From: Leptolyngbyaceae cyanobacterium C42_A2020_001 | GTDB lineage: Bacteria; Cyanobacteriota; Cyanobacteriia; Leptolyngbyales; Leptolyngbyaceae | Assembly: GCA_015272515.1 (NCBI GenBank) | Contig: JACYLN010000087.1 | Location: 1 to 39,456 of the forward strand | Length of the DNA stretch: 39,456 nt | Direction of reading: 5' to 3' | Part shown: piece after piece, positions 7,809 to 16,634 of the stretch | How the letters are laid out: each line of letters begins with the position of its first letter | Position numbering within the stretch: position 1 is the first letter of the stretch | The notes under the pieces: model-generated | Database searches by the model: none | Told to the model about the DNA's origin: nothing | What the model saw: only the letters and a program-made list of their open reading frames with translations | Program-made: the position numbers and the translations under genes

Positions 7809-9320
7809 TTACTTCACATCGTATCCAAACAGGTTGGGGTTGACTTCGTCTAGCTTCAGGTCGGCTAACCCGTACTCTGCCCAGCGCCGATCTACCATTG
7901 CGGCAGTGTCGGGGTCTGGTTTGAGGGTTTCGCTCCAAGGGCGATCGCTTTCTGGATACATCTTGGTCGTAGCATCAATGCCCATGCGACTGCCCAGTCC
8001 CGGTTTTTCAGTGGCAAAATCCAATGAGTCGAAGGGGTTGTCCGGCAGAATAAACACATCCCGCGCCGGATCTACTTTTGATGTGATTGCCCACACCACC
8101 TGCCGCGGATCGCGAATGTTAATGTCTTTGTCTACCACAATGACAAACTTGGTGTAGTTGAATTGGGGTAACGCCGTCCAAAATGCCAGGGCTGCCCGCC
8201 GCGCGTGACCAGGATAGGCTTTGTCGATGGAAATGACTGCTACTTTATAAGACAGTCCTTCCATAGGCAAAAAGAAATCGACAATTTCGGGTACTTGCTG
8301 CCGCAGGATGGGTGTGTAGATGCGGTTGAGCGCGATCGCCATCATGGCATCTTCTTTCGGAGGGCGACCGCTAAATGTGGTGAGATAAATTGGGTCTTTG
8401 CGGTGCGTCAGGCAGTGGAAGTGCAGCAGCGGCGCTTTTTCATTCACACCCCCGTAGTAGCCCATGTGGTCGCCAGCGGGACCATCTACTGCTACTTCCC
8501 CTGGCGTAATTGTTCCCTCCAACACAAATTCAGAATCCGCCGGAACTTCCAGATCCACAGTCTTGCACTTTGCCAGATGAATGCCTTTGCCGCCGTACAA
8601 ACCTGCAAATAACCATTCCGATAAATCAACTGGCAGTGGTGTTGCTGCTGCCATGATCACGAGCGGATCAACCCCCAACGCGATCGCCACTTCCAGCTTT
8701 TTGCCCATTTCGGCAGCTTTACGAAGATGGCGGGTTGCTCCGCGCACCGAGAGCCATTGTACGGTCATGGTATTTTTCGACTGAAGCTGAAGCCGATATA
8801 CCCCCACGTTTACAATCTTTGTTTCTGGGTCTTTGGTAATCATCAAGCCCAGAGTCAACACTCTACCCGCATCGCCAGGATAAACCCGCAGCAGGGGGAT
8901 TTGGTTGAGGTCTACCTCATCCCCTTTCAGCACCACTTGTTGACAGACTGGGAAGAGGTCGCGATCGGGTTTTGCCTTGAGCACATCAAACAACACCTTG
9001 CCCAGCTCCACGGCCTGCGAAATCTTTTTGGGAGGCCGTGGTTGATAGAGCAACGCTAACTTCTTGCCCAGTGTTTCTAACTCTTCTGGACGCTCCATAT
9101 GCATCGCCCAGCACACTCGCTCAACGGTTCCCAGCAGATTAATCGCCACTGGGTACGACGATCCCTTGACGTTCTCAAACAGCAGAGCTGGACCACCGCT
9201 TTGCAACATCCGATTGGCAATCTCGGCAATCTCCAGATCCGGGTCTACCAACGCCTGAATGCGACGTAGTTTTCCCTTTTCTTCCAGTAACTTGATAAAC
9301 CCTCGCAGATCTCTCGCCAT
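7809..9320 (-). CDS. UbiD family decarboxylase
   Basis: A full-length UbiD-type decarboxylase of 503 residues from ATG 9320 (MARDLRGFIKLLEEKGKL), the usual start of the family. An upstream ATG at 9356 would add 12 residues. Visible family features are the segment IALGVDPLVIMAAATPLPVDLSEW, the DGPAGDHMGYY loop and the GHARRAALAFW stretch. Family members use prenylated FMN, made by UbiX, to decarboxylate aromatic or unsaturated acids. In cyanobacteria the expected role is decarboxylation of 4-hydroxy-3-polyprenylbenzoate on the way to plastoquinone. No ubiX-like gene is in the window. It converges on the small gene ending at 7807. Confidence 0.93.
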   Translation of the reverse strand: MARDLRGFIKLLEEKGKLRRIQALVDPDLEIAEIANRMLQSGGPALLFENVKGSSYPVAINLLGTVERVCWAMHMERPEELETLGKKLALLYQPRPPKKISQAVELGKVLFDVLKAKPDRDLFPVCQQVVLKGDEVDLNQIPLLRVYPGDAGRVLTLGLMITKDPETKIVNVGVYRLQLQSKNTMTVQWLSVRGATRHLRKAAEMGKKLEVAIALGVDPLVIMAAATPLPVDLSEWLFAGLYGGKGIHLAKCKTVDLEVPADSEFVLEGTITPGEVAVDGPAGDHMGYYGGVNEKAPLLHFHCLTHRKDPIYLTTFSGRPPKEDAMMAIALNRIYTPILRQQVPEIVDFFLPMEGLSYKVAVISIDKAYPGHARRAALAFWTALPQFNYTKFVIVVDKDINIRDPRQVVWAITSKVDPARDVFILPDNPFDSLDFATEKPGLGSRMGIDATTKMYPESDRPWSETLKPDPDTAAMVDRRWAEYGLADLKLDEVNPNLFGYDVK

Positions 9321-9509
9321 GATGAAGCAATGTAAAGCGTTCACTCCCATTATCAAGCGAGATGCTCATTGCTGACATTCAAACAAATGTTTCTTTTCGC
9401 AGGCATTCATCACGAGTTGGGGCATCTTAGGTAGAGAAATCTGCACACAACCTTGTCTGGAGGAGACGAGCAGTTTGCTGTAGCTCTTCTCAAGTTTATT
9501 TAGGAGAGA

Positions 9510-10364
9510 ATGCTGGTCGCTGTGAATGATGCTGCAACAATTCATCAAGTCAGCGCTGCAATTTATCAAGCAGTGCTGGCGATGCAACAAAGCCATCCTG
9601 AATGGTTGCATGAGAAGTATCGATCGCTGCCCTGGGAGCAGGAATCTCATCAGACAGCATTCATCTCCAAGTTGGTGCTAAAGCTGAGCAAAGCTCCAAA
9701 TTCGCAGCTCCTCCTGACTGAAGTTGAAACTGTGTTGAAACTACTGGCAACTGCGGCGTATCTTCAGACAGCTGAGTTTCAGCAGTTATGGGCTGATCTG
9801 AATTCGCTACTGCAACTGTCTGCCAACTCTCACAACCAAGCTACCGAAACCGAGCAATCAGTTCAATCTGAAGGAACCGAGGTAAAAACAGATGGTGCGA
9901 TCGCCATTCTGCTACTCGATGCCGAAAATCTCAAACCAGATGTTGCCGTAGAAACCTTTTTAGCCCAAGCCTGCACTTACCCGCTCCGAGTCAAAATTGC
10001 CTTTGCCAACTGGCGCAACCAGGGAAAATACGATGCAGAACTGCACAACCGCCACTACGACTTGATTCATGTCCCCAGTGGCAACGATATGGCTGATGGC
10101 AAGATGATTGTGGTTGGCTCATCCATTCGCGATCGCTATCCTGCTGTCAAAGAAGTCTTGGTGTGCTCTTCCGACAAAGTCATGTCAAATCTACGGACTA
10201 AGTTGCGGCAAGAAGGATTAACGGTGTTTCAGGTGCACCAGCAGGGTGACGTGATCACCGTAACCAACAGCGAAACCGGAACCCGCACCACCTATTCCAC
10301 CGCACAGCCACCCGCGATTCCTTCTTTAGAAGACTGCATCACTCAGCTTAAAGAACTGATTTGA
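9510..10364 (+). CDS. NYN-domain (PIN-like) nuclease, 5' part of an interrupted NYN/OST-HTH gene
   Basis: This encodes 284 residues from ATG 9510, with AGGAG at 9502-9506. Residues 1-125 are a helical N-terminal region. Residues about 130-250 are a NYN domain with the acidic residues expected of a PIN-like metal-dependent RNase: Asp137 (LLLDAEN), Asp193/196 (GNDMADGK) and Asp222 (VCSSDK). The last residues (SLEDCITQLKELI) look like the first helix of an OST-HTH/LOTUS domain. The TGA at 10362-10364 ends the frame, but the same frame continues without another stop into the next gene, and the missing part of that domain follows directly. This is most simply one gene of 9510-10940 with a nonsense codon, although the NYN part alone may still be made and folded. 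Confidence 0.88.
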   Translation: MLVAVNDAATIHQVSAAIYQAVLAMQQSHPEWLHEKYRSLPWEQESHQTAFISKLVLKLSKAPNSQLLLTEVETVLKLLATAAYLQTAEFQQLWADLNSLLQLSANSHNQATETEQSVQSEGTEVKTDGAIAILLLDAENLKPDVAVETFLAQACTYPLRVKIAFANWRNQGKYDAELHNRHYDLIHVPSGNDMADGKMIVVGSSIRDRYPAVKEVLVCSSDKVMSNLRTKLRQEGLTVFQVHQQGDVITVTNSETGTRTTYSTAQPPAIPSLEDCITQLKELI

Positions 10365-10442
10365 CGTGAACAACAGCATGGGGGGGCTTGGGTTAAACTC
10401 TCCAGAATTTCCAAGTTGTTTAGCGACCAAACAGGAGTGACT

Positions 10443-10940
10443 GTGAGCAAAGTTGTTGCTACGCACTCTCCAGGAAAGAAAGCGAGAGATTTGTTTGTTG
10501 ACCATCCTCAGGATTTCGCGATTCATCAACCGTCTGAACAAACAGAGATTTACATCAGCCTGTTTGAAGGCATGGCTCCAGCGGTAGTTAAAACCGTAAT
10601 TCCGCAAGATAGCGAGTCTCATCAAAATGGTAAACAATCGAATTTCCAACCTGCACCCACACCACCATCTACTCAAGGATTGGTCACGTTTAAATCTCGC
10701 AGCCAGTTAGAAACAGCGATCGTGCAACTTGTAAGTAGTTTGATTGCAAATTCTCCAGACGGTGTTACCGATCTCTCGGCGATCGCGAGTCAGTTCCATG
10801 TCCGCTATCGCCAACCCATCACCGGTGTAATTAGCGAATTGCAAATTAAGCAGCGATTTCCAACCTTTCTAAAGTCCTGTGAATCTCTGCTAGTGGAGCA
10901 AAAAGGCAAAGCGTGGCAGGTGCGGTTGCGTGCTCGATAG
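10443..10940 (+). CDS. OST-HTH/LOTUS-domain protein, 3' part of the interrupted NYN/OST-HTH gene
   Basis: This piece is in the same frame as the NYN gene, separated only by TGA 10362-10364 and 26 sense codons. Translation could restart at GTG 10443, with AGGAG at 10433-10437 5 nt upstream; TTG 10416 and GTG 10437 are alternatives. The codons from 10365 give REQQHGGAWVKLSRISKLF, then GVTVSKVV, KKARDLFVDHPQDFAIH and EIYISLF, which is the rest of a LOTUS-like winged helix that begins before the stop. A Pro-rich linker leads to a second, complete LOTUS-like unit (LETAIVQLVSSLI ... GVTDLSAIASQF ... FPTFLKSCESLL ... WQVRLRAR). NYN plus OST-HTH is a known RNA-binding nuclease architecture. Confidence 0.75.
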   Translation: MSKVVATHSPGKKARDLFVDHPQDFAIHQPSEQTEIYISLFEGMAPAVVKTVIPQDSESHQNGKQSNFQPAPTPPSTQGLVTFKSRSQLETAIVQLVSSLIANSPDGVTDLSAIASQFHVRYRQPITGVISELQIKQRFPTFLKSCESLLVEQKGKAWQVRLRAR

Positions 10941-11071
10941 GGAGTTGGATTAGGAAGATTAGGGGCTTTAAGCAAAAGTGCCTACCTTAAATAACTTTTT
11001 CTAATGTGAAAAGGGAGTGACAAACCTGTGACGTTACCGTATAGTTAAATGGTGTGAGGAGCGAACCAGCG

Positions 11072-11120
11072 AGACCGCCGAGACGAAACACGGACAGTCG
11101 TCGGCGGTCTTTCTGATTTT
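11072..11120. terminator. Strong hairpin terminator between convergent genes
   Basis: AGACCGCCGA at 11072-11081 pairs perfectly with TCGGCGGTCT at 11101-11110. Three more pairs are possible across a 2-nt bulge (GACGA/TCGTC side). A T-rich tail, TTCTGATTTT, follows on the plus strand. It lies between the OST-HTH gene (plus) and the HAD gene (minus), so it may serve both, although the U-tract is better for the plus strand. Confidence 0.75.
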
Positions 11121-11994
11121 AAAGGTTTTGAAGCAAGAACTCTTCGATCGCTGCTGCCACGCCATCTGCTTCGACACTGGGCGCAACCCAGTTAGATCTC
11201 GCTTTTACGGGTTCCGGTGCATTCCCCATTGCCACACCAATGCCTGCATACTGAATCATTTCCAGGTCGTTAAAGTTATCGCCTACTACCATCACATTGT
11301 CAGCCTGGAGTCCCAGATACTCTTCTGCCAGATATTGCACAGCAGTTCCCTTATTCACCAGGGGGTTGGTGGCTTCAAAAAAGGTGGCAACGGATTTTGT
11401 GAGATACAGTTCGGTGGGGAGGTAACGCTGCCGTAGCTCAACGAGTAAGCTGTCGATCAGATCAACATCGTTCGCCAGCGCTAATACTTTGGTAGGTTCT
11501 TGATGCAATGTTGTGCGAAGATCCCCAACGGGAATTGCTGGAATTGTAGAACGAGCTAGATAATCGTTGGTTTCGGGAGTGATCTCGCGGACGTAAAGCT
11601 GGTCGTTGATATAGAAGTGAACTGAAAGCTTGGAGCGAAGTTCGGGTTGCTCAAAGTAATCTAACAATTCATTGGCAAGGTGGGCGGGCACTGTCCAATG
11701 GCGATGCACTGTTTCGGTGACTGGATCTTTGATTAAGGCTCCTTGATAGACCATCAGTGGCAGCGTTGCGCCTAAGTCACGGTAGAACCGCAGTGCCGAT
11801 TGGTAGGTGCGTCCTGTGGCGATCGCTACTTGAATGCCTTTTGCCTGAGCCGCTCGAACCGCTTGCTTGACTGGCTCCCGAATCTGATTCGACTCACCCG
11901 CGATCGTGCCGTCAATATCCAACACGAGAAGCTGAATATTGCGAGTTGCCACAGTGGGCTGAGTCACCTGATTAGTCACACTGGGTTGTTGCAT
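11119..11994 (-). CDS. Cof-type HAD hydrolase
   Basis: A 291-residue HAD phosphatase of the Cof/YidA type. Motif I is LVLDIDGTIAG (about 22-32) with both catalytic Asp residues, motif II lies in IATGRTY, and motif IV is VVGDNFNDLEM near the C-terminus. A large cap domain lies between them (about 85-200), as expected for class IIB. Such enzymes remove phosphate from sugar phosphates, nucleotides or flavin mononucleotide; the substrate cannot be told here. The ATG at 11994 is followed by a polar 18-residue leader before the fold. It stands alone between convergent neighbours, with the terminator at its 3' end. Confidence 0.93.
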   Translation of the reverse strand: MQQPSVTNQVTQPTVATRNIQLLVLDIDGTIAGESNQIREPVKQAVRAAQAKGIQVAIATGRTYQSALRFYRDLGATLPLMVYQGALIKDPVTETVHRHWTVPAHLANELLDYFEQPELRSKLSVHFYINDQLYVREITPETNDYLARSTIPAIPVGDLRTTLHQEPTKVLALANDVDLIDSLLVELRQRYLPTELYLTKSVATFFEATNPLVNKGTAVQYLAEEYLGLQADNVMVVGDNFNDLEMIQYAGIGVAMGNAPEPVKARSNWVAPSVEADGVAAAIEEFLLQNL

Positions 11995-12042
11995 GAGTTG
12001 TGGGAGGGGTAAGCATTAACAACCCCATTACCCTATCACTCA

Positions 12043-13587
12043 TCAGCGATTGCCTCGTTGGGGTCGTCCCAGGGTGGTGATGTAGAGTACAGCTTCATCT
12101 GCTGGAATTCCCAAGACTTCGTTTACCTGGTCATCAAAAAAGCCGCCGATGCCGCTCACGCCTAACCCTAACCGAATCGCTGCTAGATTCAACCGTTGTC
12201 CCAAATGTCCGGCATCCATGTGCAGGTAACGGTAGACGCGATCGCCATAGGCAGCAACCGCCGCTTTCAAGTCTGCGGTATGAAAGAGAGCTACTGCTGC
12301 GTCCCGTCCCAGGTCTTGTCCCAGGCACAGAAAATGCAACTCTTGGCGGAAATTTTTGAAGCGGATTTGCCGGAGTTCTTGAGCTTTAGGGGCGTAGTAG
12401 TAGCAACCTTCGTCCAACCCTTCCACGGAGGAAACAGCAATAAACGTTTCCACCAGGCTCAGGTCAAAATAATCCGGCGACCCATCCAACCCTTGCTCTC
12501 GATAGTGCAGCGGTTGGTAAGTAAAATCGAGCAGTTGTTTGAGTTCTGCCAAAGTCAAGGATTCGCCCGTGTAAGCACGGGTCGATCGCCGTTTGAGCAT
12601 GGTGGTTTCCAGGTCTTCCAGGGTGGCACCCCAAGCGATCGCAGACGTGACAGTGGAGATCTTAGTGCAAAACGGAAAATTATATTTGTCGAGGCGCTGA
12701 CCATCTGTGATGGAGATTTTCCAGTTCACTTTGGAGGTTGGATTGAATTCAATCTGCGTGGCTTTATGAAAATAGCCCAGCAACTCGCCATCGGGAATGG
12801 TGGGGTAGTTGGTTTGGGTTGGGGCTGTAGTAATGGTTTTAGCCAGAGGCAGATTCTGCCGCACTTCCAATAAATCGGCGAGGGGAATAACGGCGATCGC
12901 TCCCTCCTGCTCTGGGTCGAGGTAGAGAATCTGGTTCACTGCCTCATCCATAAAGCTGCCAATCAGGTGCGGACGAAAATCATTCACGGAACTGGCAAGT
13001 TCAATGTTGCCCAACAAATGTCCAGTATCCAGAAATATTCGGCGATACGCTCGATCCTGATAGCGCCAGGCAGAGCGATAGAAGACGGCACTGATCACCA
13101 ATGCCATTTGCGTATTCTCCAGAATCGGATGCCAGGAGCACGCTACTTGCAACTTTGTCCAGACATCGTTTTCCCAGAAGTTCATGAGGGAGTGCGTGCG
13201 AGCCTGGTAGTTGTAGAGTCCAGCGGGGAGCATGGGTGTTCCGCGCGAGATCAGATAAAGCTCCGCTGGATATAAGCCGCCTGCGGATGGAGCTGCTCGT
13301 AAATAATGGGGTTCTCCAATGGTCTGGATCATGCCCGTCAAACCATAGCTACAAAATAGTAGCTGAGAAAGCCGTTGCCACCAGGTTCCTGTAGGGTCGT
13401 TGGCAAATTTGCTGGGGTTGTCGGTTAGGAAAGGTTTGAGGTCGAAAGAAGCACCAATTTTGTATTCTTTGAAAGGAACAGGTTGCTGGCTCAAATCCAG
13501 CGGTTTCCCCTTCGCATGAATCGTCTTGGGATCGTATTTGGTGCGTTGGTGATAGTGTTGAGCGATTGAGTCAGGCAATTCCGGCAT
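12043..13587 (-). CDS. Double-domain SagB/ThcOx-type nitroreductase-fold oxidoreductase
   Basis: This encodes 514 residues with two nitroreductase-like halves. The first (about 60-250) has RAAPSAGGLYPAELYLI and the phenylalanine/arginine-rich segment RAYRRIFLDTGHLLGNI. The second (about 330-510) has RRSTRAYTGESLTLAELKQLL and YRYLHMDAGHLGQRLNLAAIRLGLG. This duplicated layout is typical of the SagB-type dehydrogenase family, FMN enzymes that in peptide natural-product clusters oxidise azolines to azoles. No YcaO-like cyclodehydratase, precursor peptide or transporter is nearby, so a role in a peptide cluster is not supported here. It starts at ATG 13587, 63 bp after the GDSL gene on the same strand. 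Confidence 0.9.
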   Translation of the reverse strand: MPELPDSIAQHYHQRTKYDPKTIHAKGKPLDLSQQPVPFKEYKIGASFDLKPFLTDNPSKFANDPTGTWWQRLSQLLFCSYGLTGMIQTIGEPHYLRAAPSAGGLYPAELYLISRGTPMLPAGLYNYQARTHSLMNFWENDVWTKLQVACSWHPILENTQMALVISAVFYRSAWRYQDRAYRRIFLDTGHLLGNIELASSVNDFRPHLIGSFMDEAVNQILYLDPEQEGAIAVIPLADLLEVRQNLPLAKTITTAPTQTNYPTIPDGELLGYFHKATQIEFNPTSKVNWKISITDGQRLDKYNFPFCTKISTVTSAIAWGATLEDLETTMLKRRSTRAYTGESLTLAELKQLLDFTYQPLHYREQGLDGSPDYFDLSLVETFIAVSSVEGLDEGCYYYAPKAQELRQIRFKNFRQELHFLCLGQDLGRDAAVALFHTADLKAAVAAYGDRVYRYLHMDAGHLGQRLNLAAIRLGLGVSGIGGFFDDQVNEVLGIPADEAVLYITTLGRPQRGNR

Positions 13588-13650
13588 AGGGTTTCGGAAA
13601 CTCTGTTCTCCTGCTTCATCTTGACACTCCCAGCCCGAAAAGTGTTACCC

Positions 13651-14583
13651 CTAGTGAGAGACGGTTGCTTGCGATGGTTGAGGTAAAAACCGTTCAAGTT
13701 GCGATCGCCAGAGGGCATACCCTTCGTAACTCAGGTGTAATCCATCGGTAGTGAGACTGTCATGCAAATACCCCTGTTCATCAGCAAAAAGATGATGGAG
13801 GTCAAGAAATTGCACTTTTTCTTCCTTAGCAATTGTGGATAGTCGTTGATTCAGCTTACGGATATGCCGATTGGAAATGATTGGTAATCGTTTAACCCAG
13901 AGTGGGTGGGGATTTTGCCCAACGGCTGGATCGCCTTTGACCGATGCCCAATAGCGACGACTGGCGCGATCGCCCCCGTGCGGCAAGATAGACTGCACCA
14001 CAATGGTGGCTTTGGGATGGTTGGTTTTGAGGTGGCGAATAATTTCTCGTTGGTTGGCGAGTAGCGTTTCATCCCGCACTCCCCGAATCAAATCATTGAT
14101 CCCAATCATTACAAAAATTGTCTGAGGTTGATTCCTGTCAAATAGTTTGACCCGTCGCAGCAAACCGTAAGACGTTTCTCCAGAAATTCCCTGATTCAGC
14201 CAGGTGCCTCCGCTGGGCAGCAACTCAGATGGAAACCAGAGGCTGAGCGAATCCCCCGCCAGAATGTGGAGAGAGTCTGGATGCTTTTGGGCGATCGCGG
14301 CAGCTTCATTCTTAAGCAACGTCACCCACTGTTCATAGGTCAGTTCGCGGCGTAAACCAAATCCCGGTGTTGGCTCCATTGGCAACTGCGCCACTCCATC
14401 CCGTAGTGCCTTCACCTGCGCCGGATCAACCCGTTTAGATGATTCAATCGTTGAAGCGTTGACTTGGGACGATCCAGTTAAGTTCACTCGTTGGGTAAGC
14501 AGCAGAGTTGCCAAAATCAACACTCCGCCTACAACTCCCGGCAAAATTGCCCCTCGCGAGAACGCAATAAAACGCTTAGTCAC
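13651..14583 (-). CDS. Membrane-anchored GDSL/SGNH hydrolase
   Basis: A 310-residue protein. Residues about 12-31 (AILPGVVGGVLILATLLLT) form an N-terminal membrane anchor or uncleaved signal, placing the enzyme outside the cytoplasm. The SGNH blocks are present: GDSLS with the catalytic Ser, NQGISG (block II Gly), GIND (block III Asn) and DGLH (block V Asp and His). Family members are esterases, lipases or acyl-hydrolases acting on lipids, polysaccharide acetyl groups or peptidoglycan. The position ahead of the SagB-type gene suggests a shared transcript but gives no clear functional link. Confidence 0.9.
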   Translation of the reverse strand: MTKRFIAFSRGAILPGVVGGVLILATLLLTQRVNLTGSSQVNASTIESSKRVDPAQVKALRDGVAQLPMEPTPGFGLRRELTYEQWVTLLKNEAAAIAQKHPDSLHILAGDSLSLWFPSELLPSGGTWLNQGISGETSYGLLRRVKLFDRNQPQTIFVMIGINDLIRGVRDETLLANQREIIRHLKTNHPKATIVVQSILPHGGDRASRRYWASVKGDPAVGQNPHPLWVKRLPIISNRHIRKLNQRLSTIAKEEKVQFLDLHHLFADEQGYLHDSLTTDGLHLSYEGYALWRSQLERFLPQPSQATVSH

Positions 14584-14650
14584 TCGTTCAGATTCAAACT
14601 GCTGGATCAGATTTTAGTAGCTATCTTATAAATCGCAAGTTTAATTCCAA

Positions 14651-14742
14651 AAGGTAGGATGCTCACGGTAGGAGATTAGGAGTCAGAAGGGTAGGAGATC
14701 AGTTTGGGAAGGGGAGGGAGTGGATGAGTAGGCGAGTGAGCG
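14651..14742. repeat. Purine-rich low-complexity spacer
   Basis: An irregular A/G-rich tract (ggagattaggagtcagaagg and similar short motifs) fills the space downstream of the amt gene. It shares motifs (GGAGTCAGAAG, GGTAGGAG, GTGAGTGAG) with tracts near 25921, 29570 and 35163. Confidence 0.6.
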
Positions 14743-14787
14743 AAGTCTCATGCACCGATCTAGCCATTCCCTCTTCCCTACACGGTC

Positions 14788-16350
14788 TTAATCGGTAAGC
14801 TTTTTAGCAAACGAGAGTTCACCAGCAAGATTTTCGCCGTAGGCTTCTTCTCCGTGCTCATGCAGATCTAACCCTTCATCTTCTATATCTGAGGCAACTC
14901 GCAATTCCATAAAGAGGGAAAGCAACTTCAGAATGACAAACGTACCCAGGGCTGCAACGATGTAGGCCACAATCACACCCAAAATATTTTCTAGAAAAAG
15001 ATGAAACTCGCCAAAGGCTAACCCTTGATGGGTCACGGCTGAGTTAACGGCTTTTGTGGCAAATACGCCGGTTAAGATTGCGCCAATAGTTCCTCCCACG
15101 CCGTGAATTGGAAACGTATCGAGAGAATCATCGAATTGCAGTTTGGCTTTGATGTTCACGGCATAAAAGCAAGCGATCGCAGTGACTGCACCGATCACCA
15201 GAGATGCCATTGGGGTAACAAAGCCAGCGGCAGGAGTGATTCCTACCAAGCCCGCCACAAAACCACTGCCAATGCCGATCGCGGTTGGTTTGCCTTTGGT
15301 AATCCACTCAATCACGACCCAGGCTAAACCGCCGGCCGACGCGGAAAGGGTCGTTGCCACGAAAGCAACCGTTGCTAATGAACCAGCGGCGATCGCGCTG
15401 CCTGCGTTAAAACCAAACCAGCCAAACCACAGCATCCCAACGCCCAACAACACAAAAGGCACATTGTGCGGCAAAATCGGCTTGATGGTCCAATCCTTTC
15501 GGGGTCCTAACATCCACGCTGCCACCAGTGCAGAAACACCGGAGCTAATGTGAACAACCAGCCCTCCGGCAAAATCCAGCCCTCCACGTGAGGCTAACCA
15601 GCCTTTACCCCAGACCCAGTGGGCCAGCGGACAGTAAATGAACGTGATCCAGAGAATGACGAACCAGAAGAAGGCTTTAAAGCTCATACGTTCGACGATC
15701 GCCCCCGAAACCAGCCCAACTGTGATGATGGCAAACATCATCTGGTAAATCATGAAGACTTGATGCGGAATTGTCGCACCATACCCAACCGGATCGGGCG
15801 CATCGTGGGCCACAGTGTTCAGAAAAACCCAGTTCAAATTACCCACAATGCTCTCAAAGCCCTGAGCGAAACCATCTTTGAGTTCTCCAACGCTAAAACT
15901 CAAGCTATAACCCCAAAGCACCCAAATAACAGCAACCAGACCCATGCCGATCAGGCTCATCATCATTGTGTTCAACACATTGCGGGAGCGAACTAACCCC
16001 CCGTAAAAAAATGCCAACCCGGGAGTCATAAACAACACCAGGGCAGCAGACATTAGCATCCAGGCAGTATCTCCTGTGTCAAGTTTGGGAGCCTCTGCGG
16101 CGGGTGCCTGCGCGATCGCGGTTTGTGCCAGTGGACCACTCAGAAGACCCGCGATCGCCAGCAGCCCTAAAGGTAAACAAAAAGCGAAAATTCGCTGCAC
16201 CCAGACCTGTTTCAAAGGTTTTGTCGTGCGAACATCAGCAACACTTGAACAAACTTGCCAAACAGAAGACAAAGCGACAAAAAGATTACCAGGTTTTCTT
16301 TCTCGCTTTTTTCGATCAGTGTATTTAGACATTGGTATCCAAGAATCCAT
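14788..16350 (-). CDS. amt: Ammonium transporter (Amt family), first type
   Basis: A 520-residue Amt/Mep/Rh transporter. It has a basic N-terminal leader and a signal-like helix (about 53-80, ending AQTAIAQA), then the 11 membrane helices of the channel. The twin pore histidines lie in GGLVVHISSGVSAL and FPIHGVGGTIGAI, and the family segment FFYGGLVRSRNVLNTMMMS is intact. The cytoplasmic tail (LDLHEHGEEAYGENL) is the usual C-terminal region contacted by PII proteins. ATG 16332 (MSKYT) is an alternative start; neither start has a strong ribosome site. It lies downstream of a second, clearly different amt gene, with a terminator between them, so each is probably expressed from its own promoter. 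Confidence 0.95.
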   Translation of the reverse strand: MDSWIPMSKYTDRKKRERKPGNLFVALSSVWQVCSSVADVRTTKPLKQVWVQRIFAFCLPLGLLAIAGLLSGPLAQTAIAQAPAAEAPKLDTGDTAWMLMSAALVLFMTPGLAFFYGGLVRSRNVLNTMMMSLIGMGLVAVIWVLWGYSLSFSVGELKDGFAQGFESIVGNLNWVFLNTVAHDAPDPVGYGATIPHQVFMIYQMMFAIITVGLVSGAIVERMSFKAFFWFVILWITFIYCPLAHWVWGKGWLASRGGLDFAGGLVVHISSGVSALVAAWMLGPRKDWTIKPILPHNVPFVLLGVGMLWFGWFGFNAGSAIAAGSLATVAFVATTLSASAGGLAWVVIEWITKGKPTAIGIGSGFVAGLVGITPAAGFVTPMASLVIGAVTAIACFYAVNIKAKLQFDDSLDTFPIHGVGGTIGAILTGVFATKAVNSAVTHQGLAFGEFHLFLENILGVIVAYIVAALGTFVILKLLSLFMELRVASDIEDEGLDLHEHGEEAYGENLAGELSFAKKLTD

Positions 16351-16395
16351 ACTCCAATGGGAACGATTGTGATCTCACATTTTTTTATGAAGTGT

Positions 16396-16401
16396 ATATT
16401 A
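16396..16401 (-). promoter_or_regulatory. Candidate -10 box for the downstream amt gene
   Basis: On the minus strand this reads TAATAT, about 45 nt before the ATG at 16350. Upstream of it is GTG-N9-TAC (within 16417-16440), close to but not matching the NtcA consensus GTA-N8-TAC. This is a weak prediction based only on spacing and composition. Confidence 0.25.
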
Positions 16402-16537
16402 AACGACTATTTTTTCTCAGGTATTGTTTGTTCACACTTCTCAAGCGTTCTATTCCTTGCCAGCCCTAGCAAAGGCGCATTTCTTCCAATTTGCAAATAA
16501 ACGTGAATTTTTAGATGGTCGTTAGCATCGCTAACAA

Positions 16538-16569
16538 CAAAAAAGTGCAGATAGGATCTCCATCTGCAC
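16538..16569 (-). terminator. Rho-independent terminator of the upstream amt gene
   Basis: On the minus strand GTGCAGAT, a 9-nt loop and ATCTGCAC form a perfect 8-bp stem (16545-16569), followed at once by six T residues. It lies 66 nt after the stop of the amt gene at 16635-18221 and separates it from the second amt gene. Confidence 0.9.
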
Positions 16570-16634
16570 TGCCGTAGCATTAACTTTTTAAGATGAATCA
16601 ACCTCAAGATTCATCTCAACTGAAAGCACGAAGG

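Noticed and set aside
10365-10442. Frameshift explanation for the split NYN/OST-HTH gene
   Set aside because: Both parts are in the same frame, with the G7 run at 10380-10386 read in frame, so a nonsense codon is the simpler reading.
12196-12873. 225-codon plus-strand open frame
   Set aside because: It is antisense to the SagB-type gene, whose protein has clear family motifs over the same stretch.
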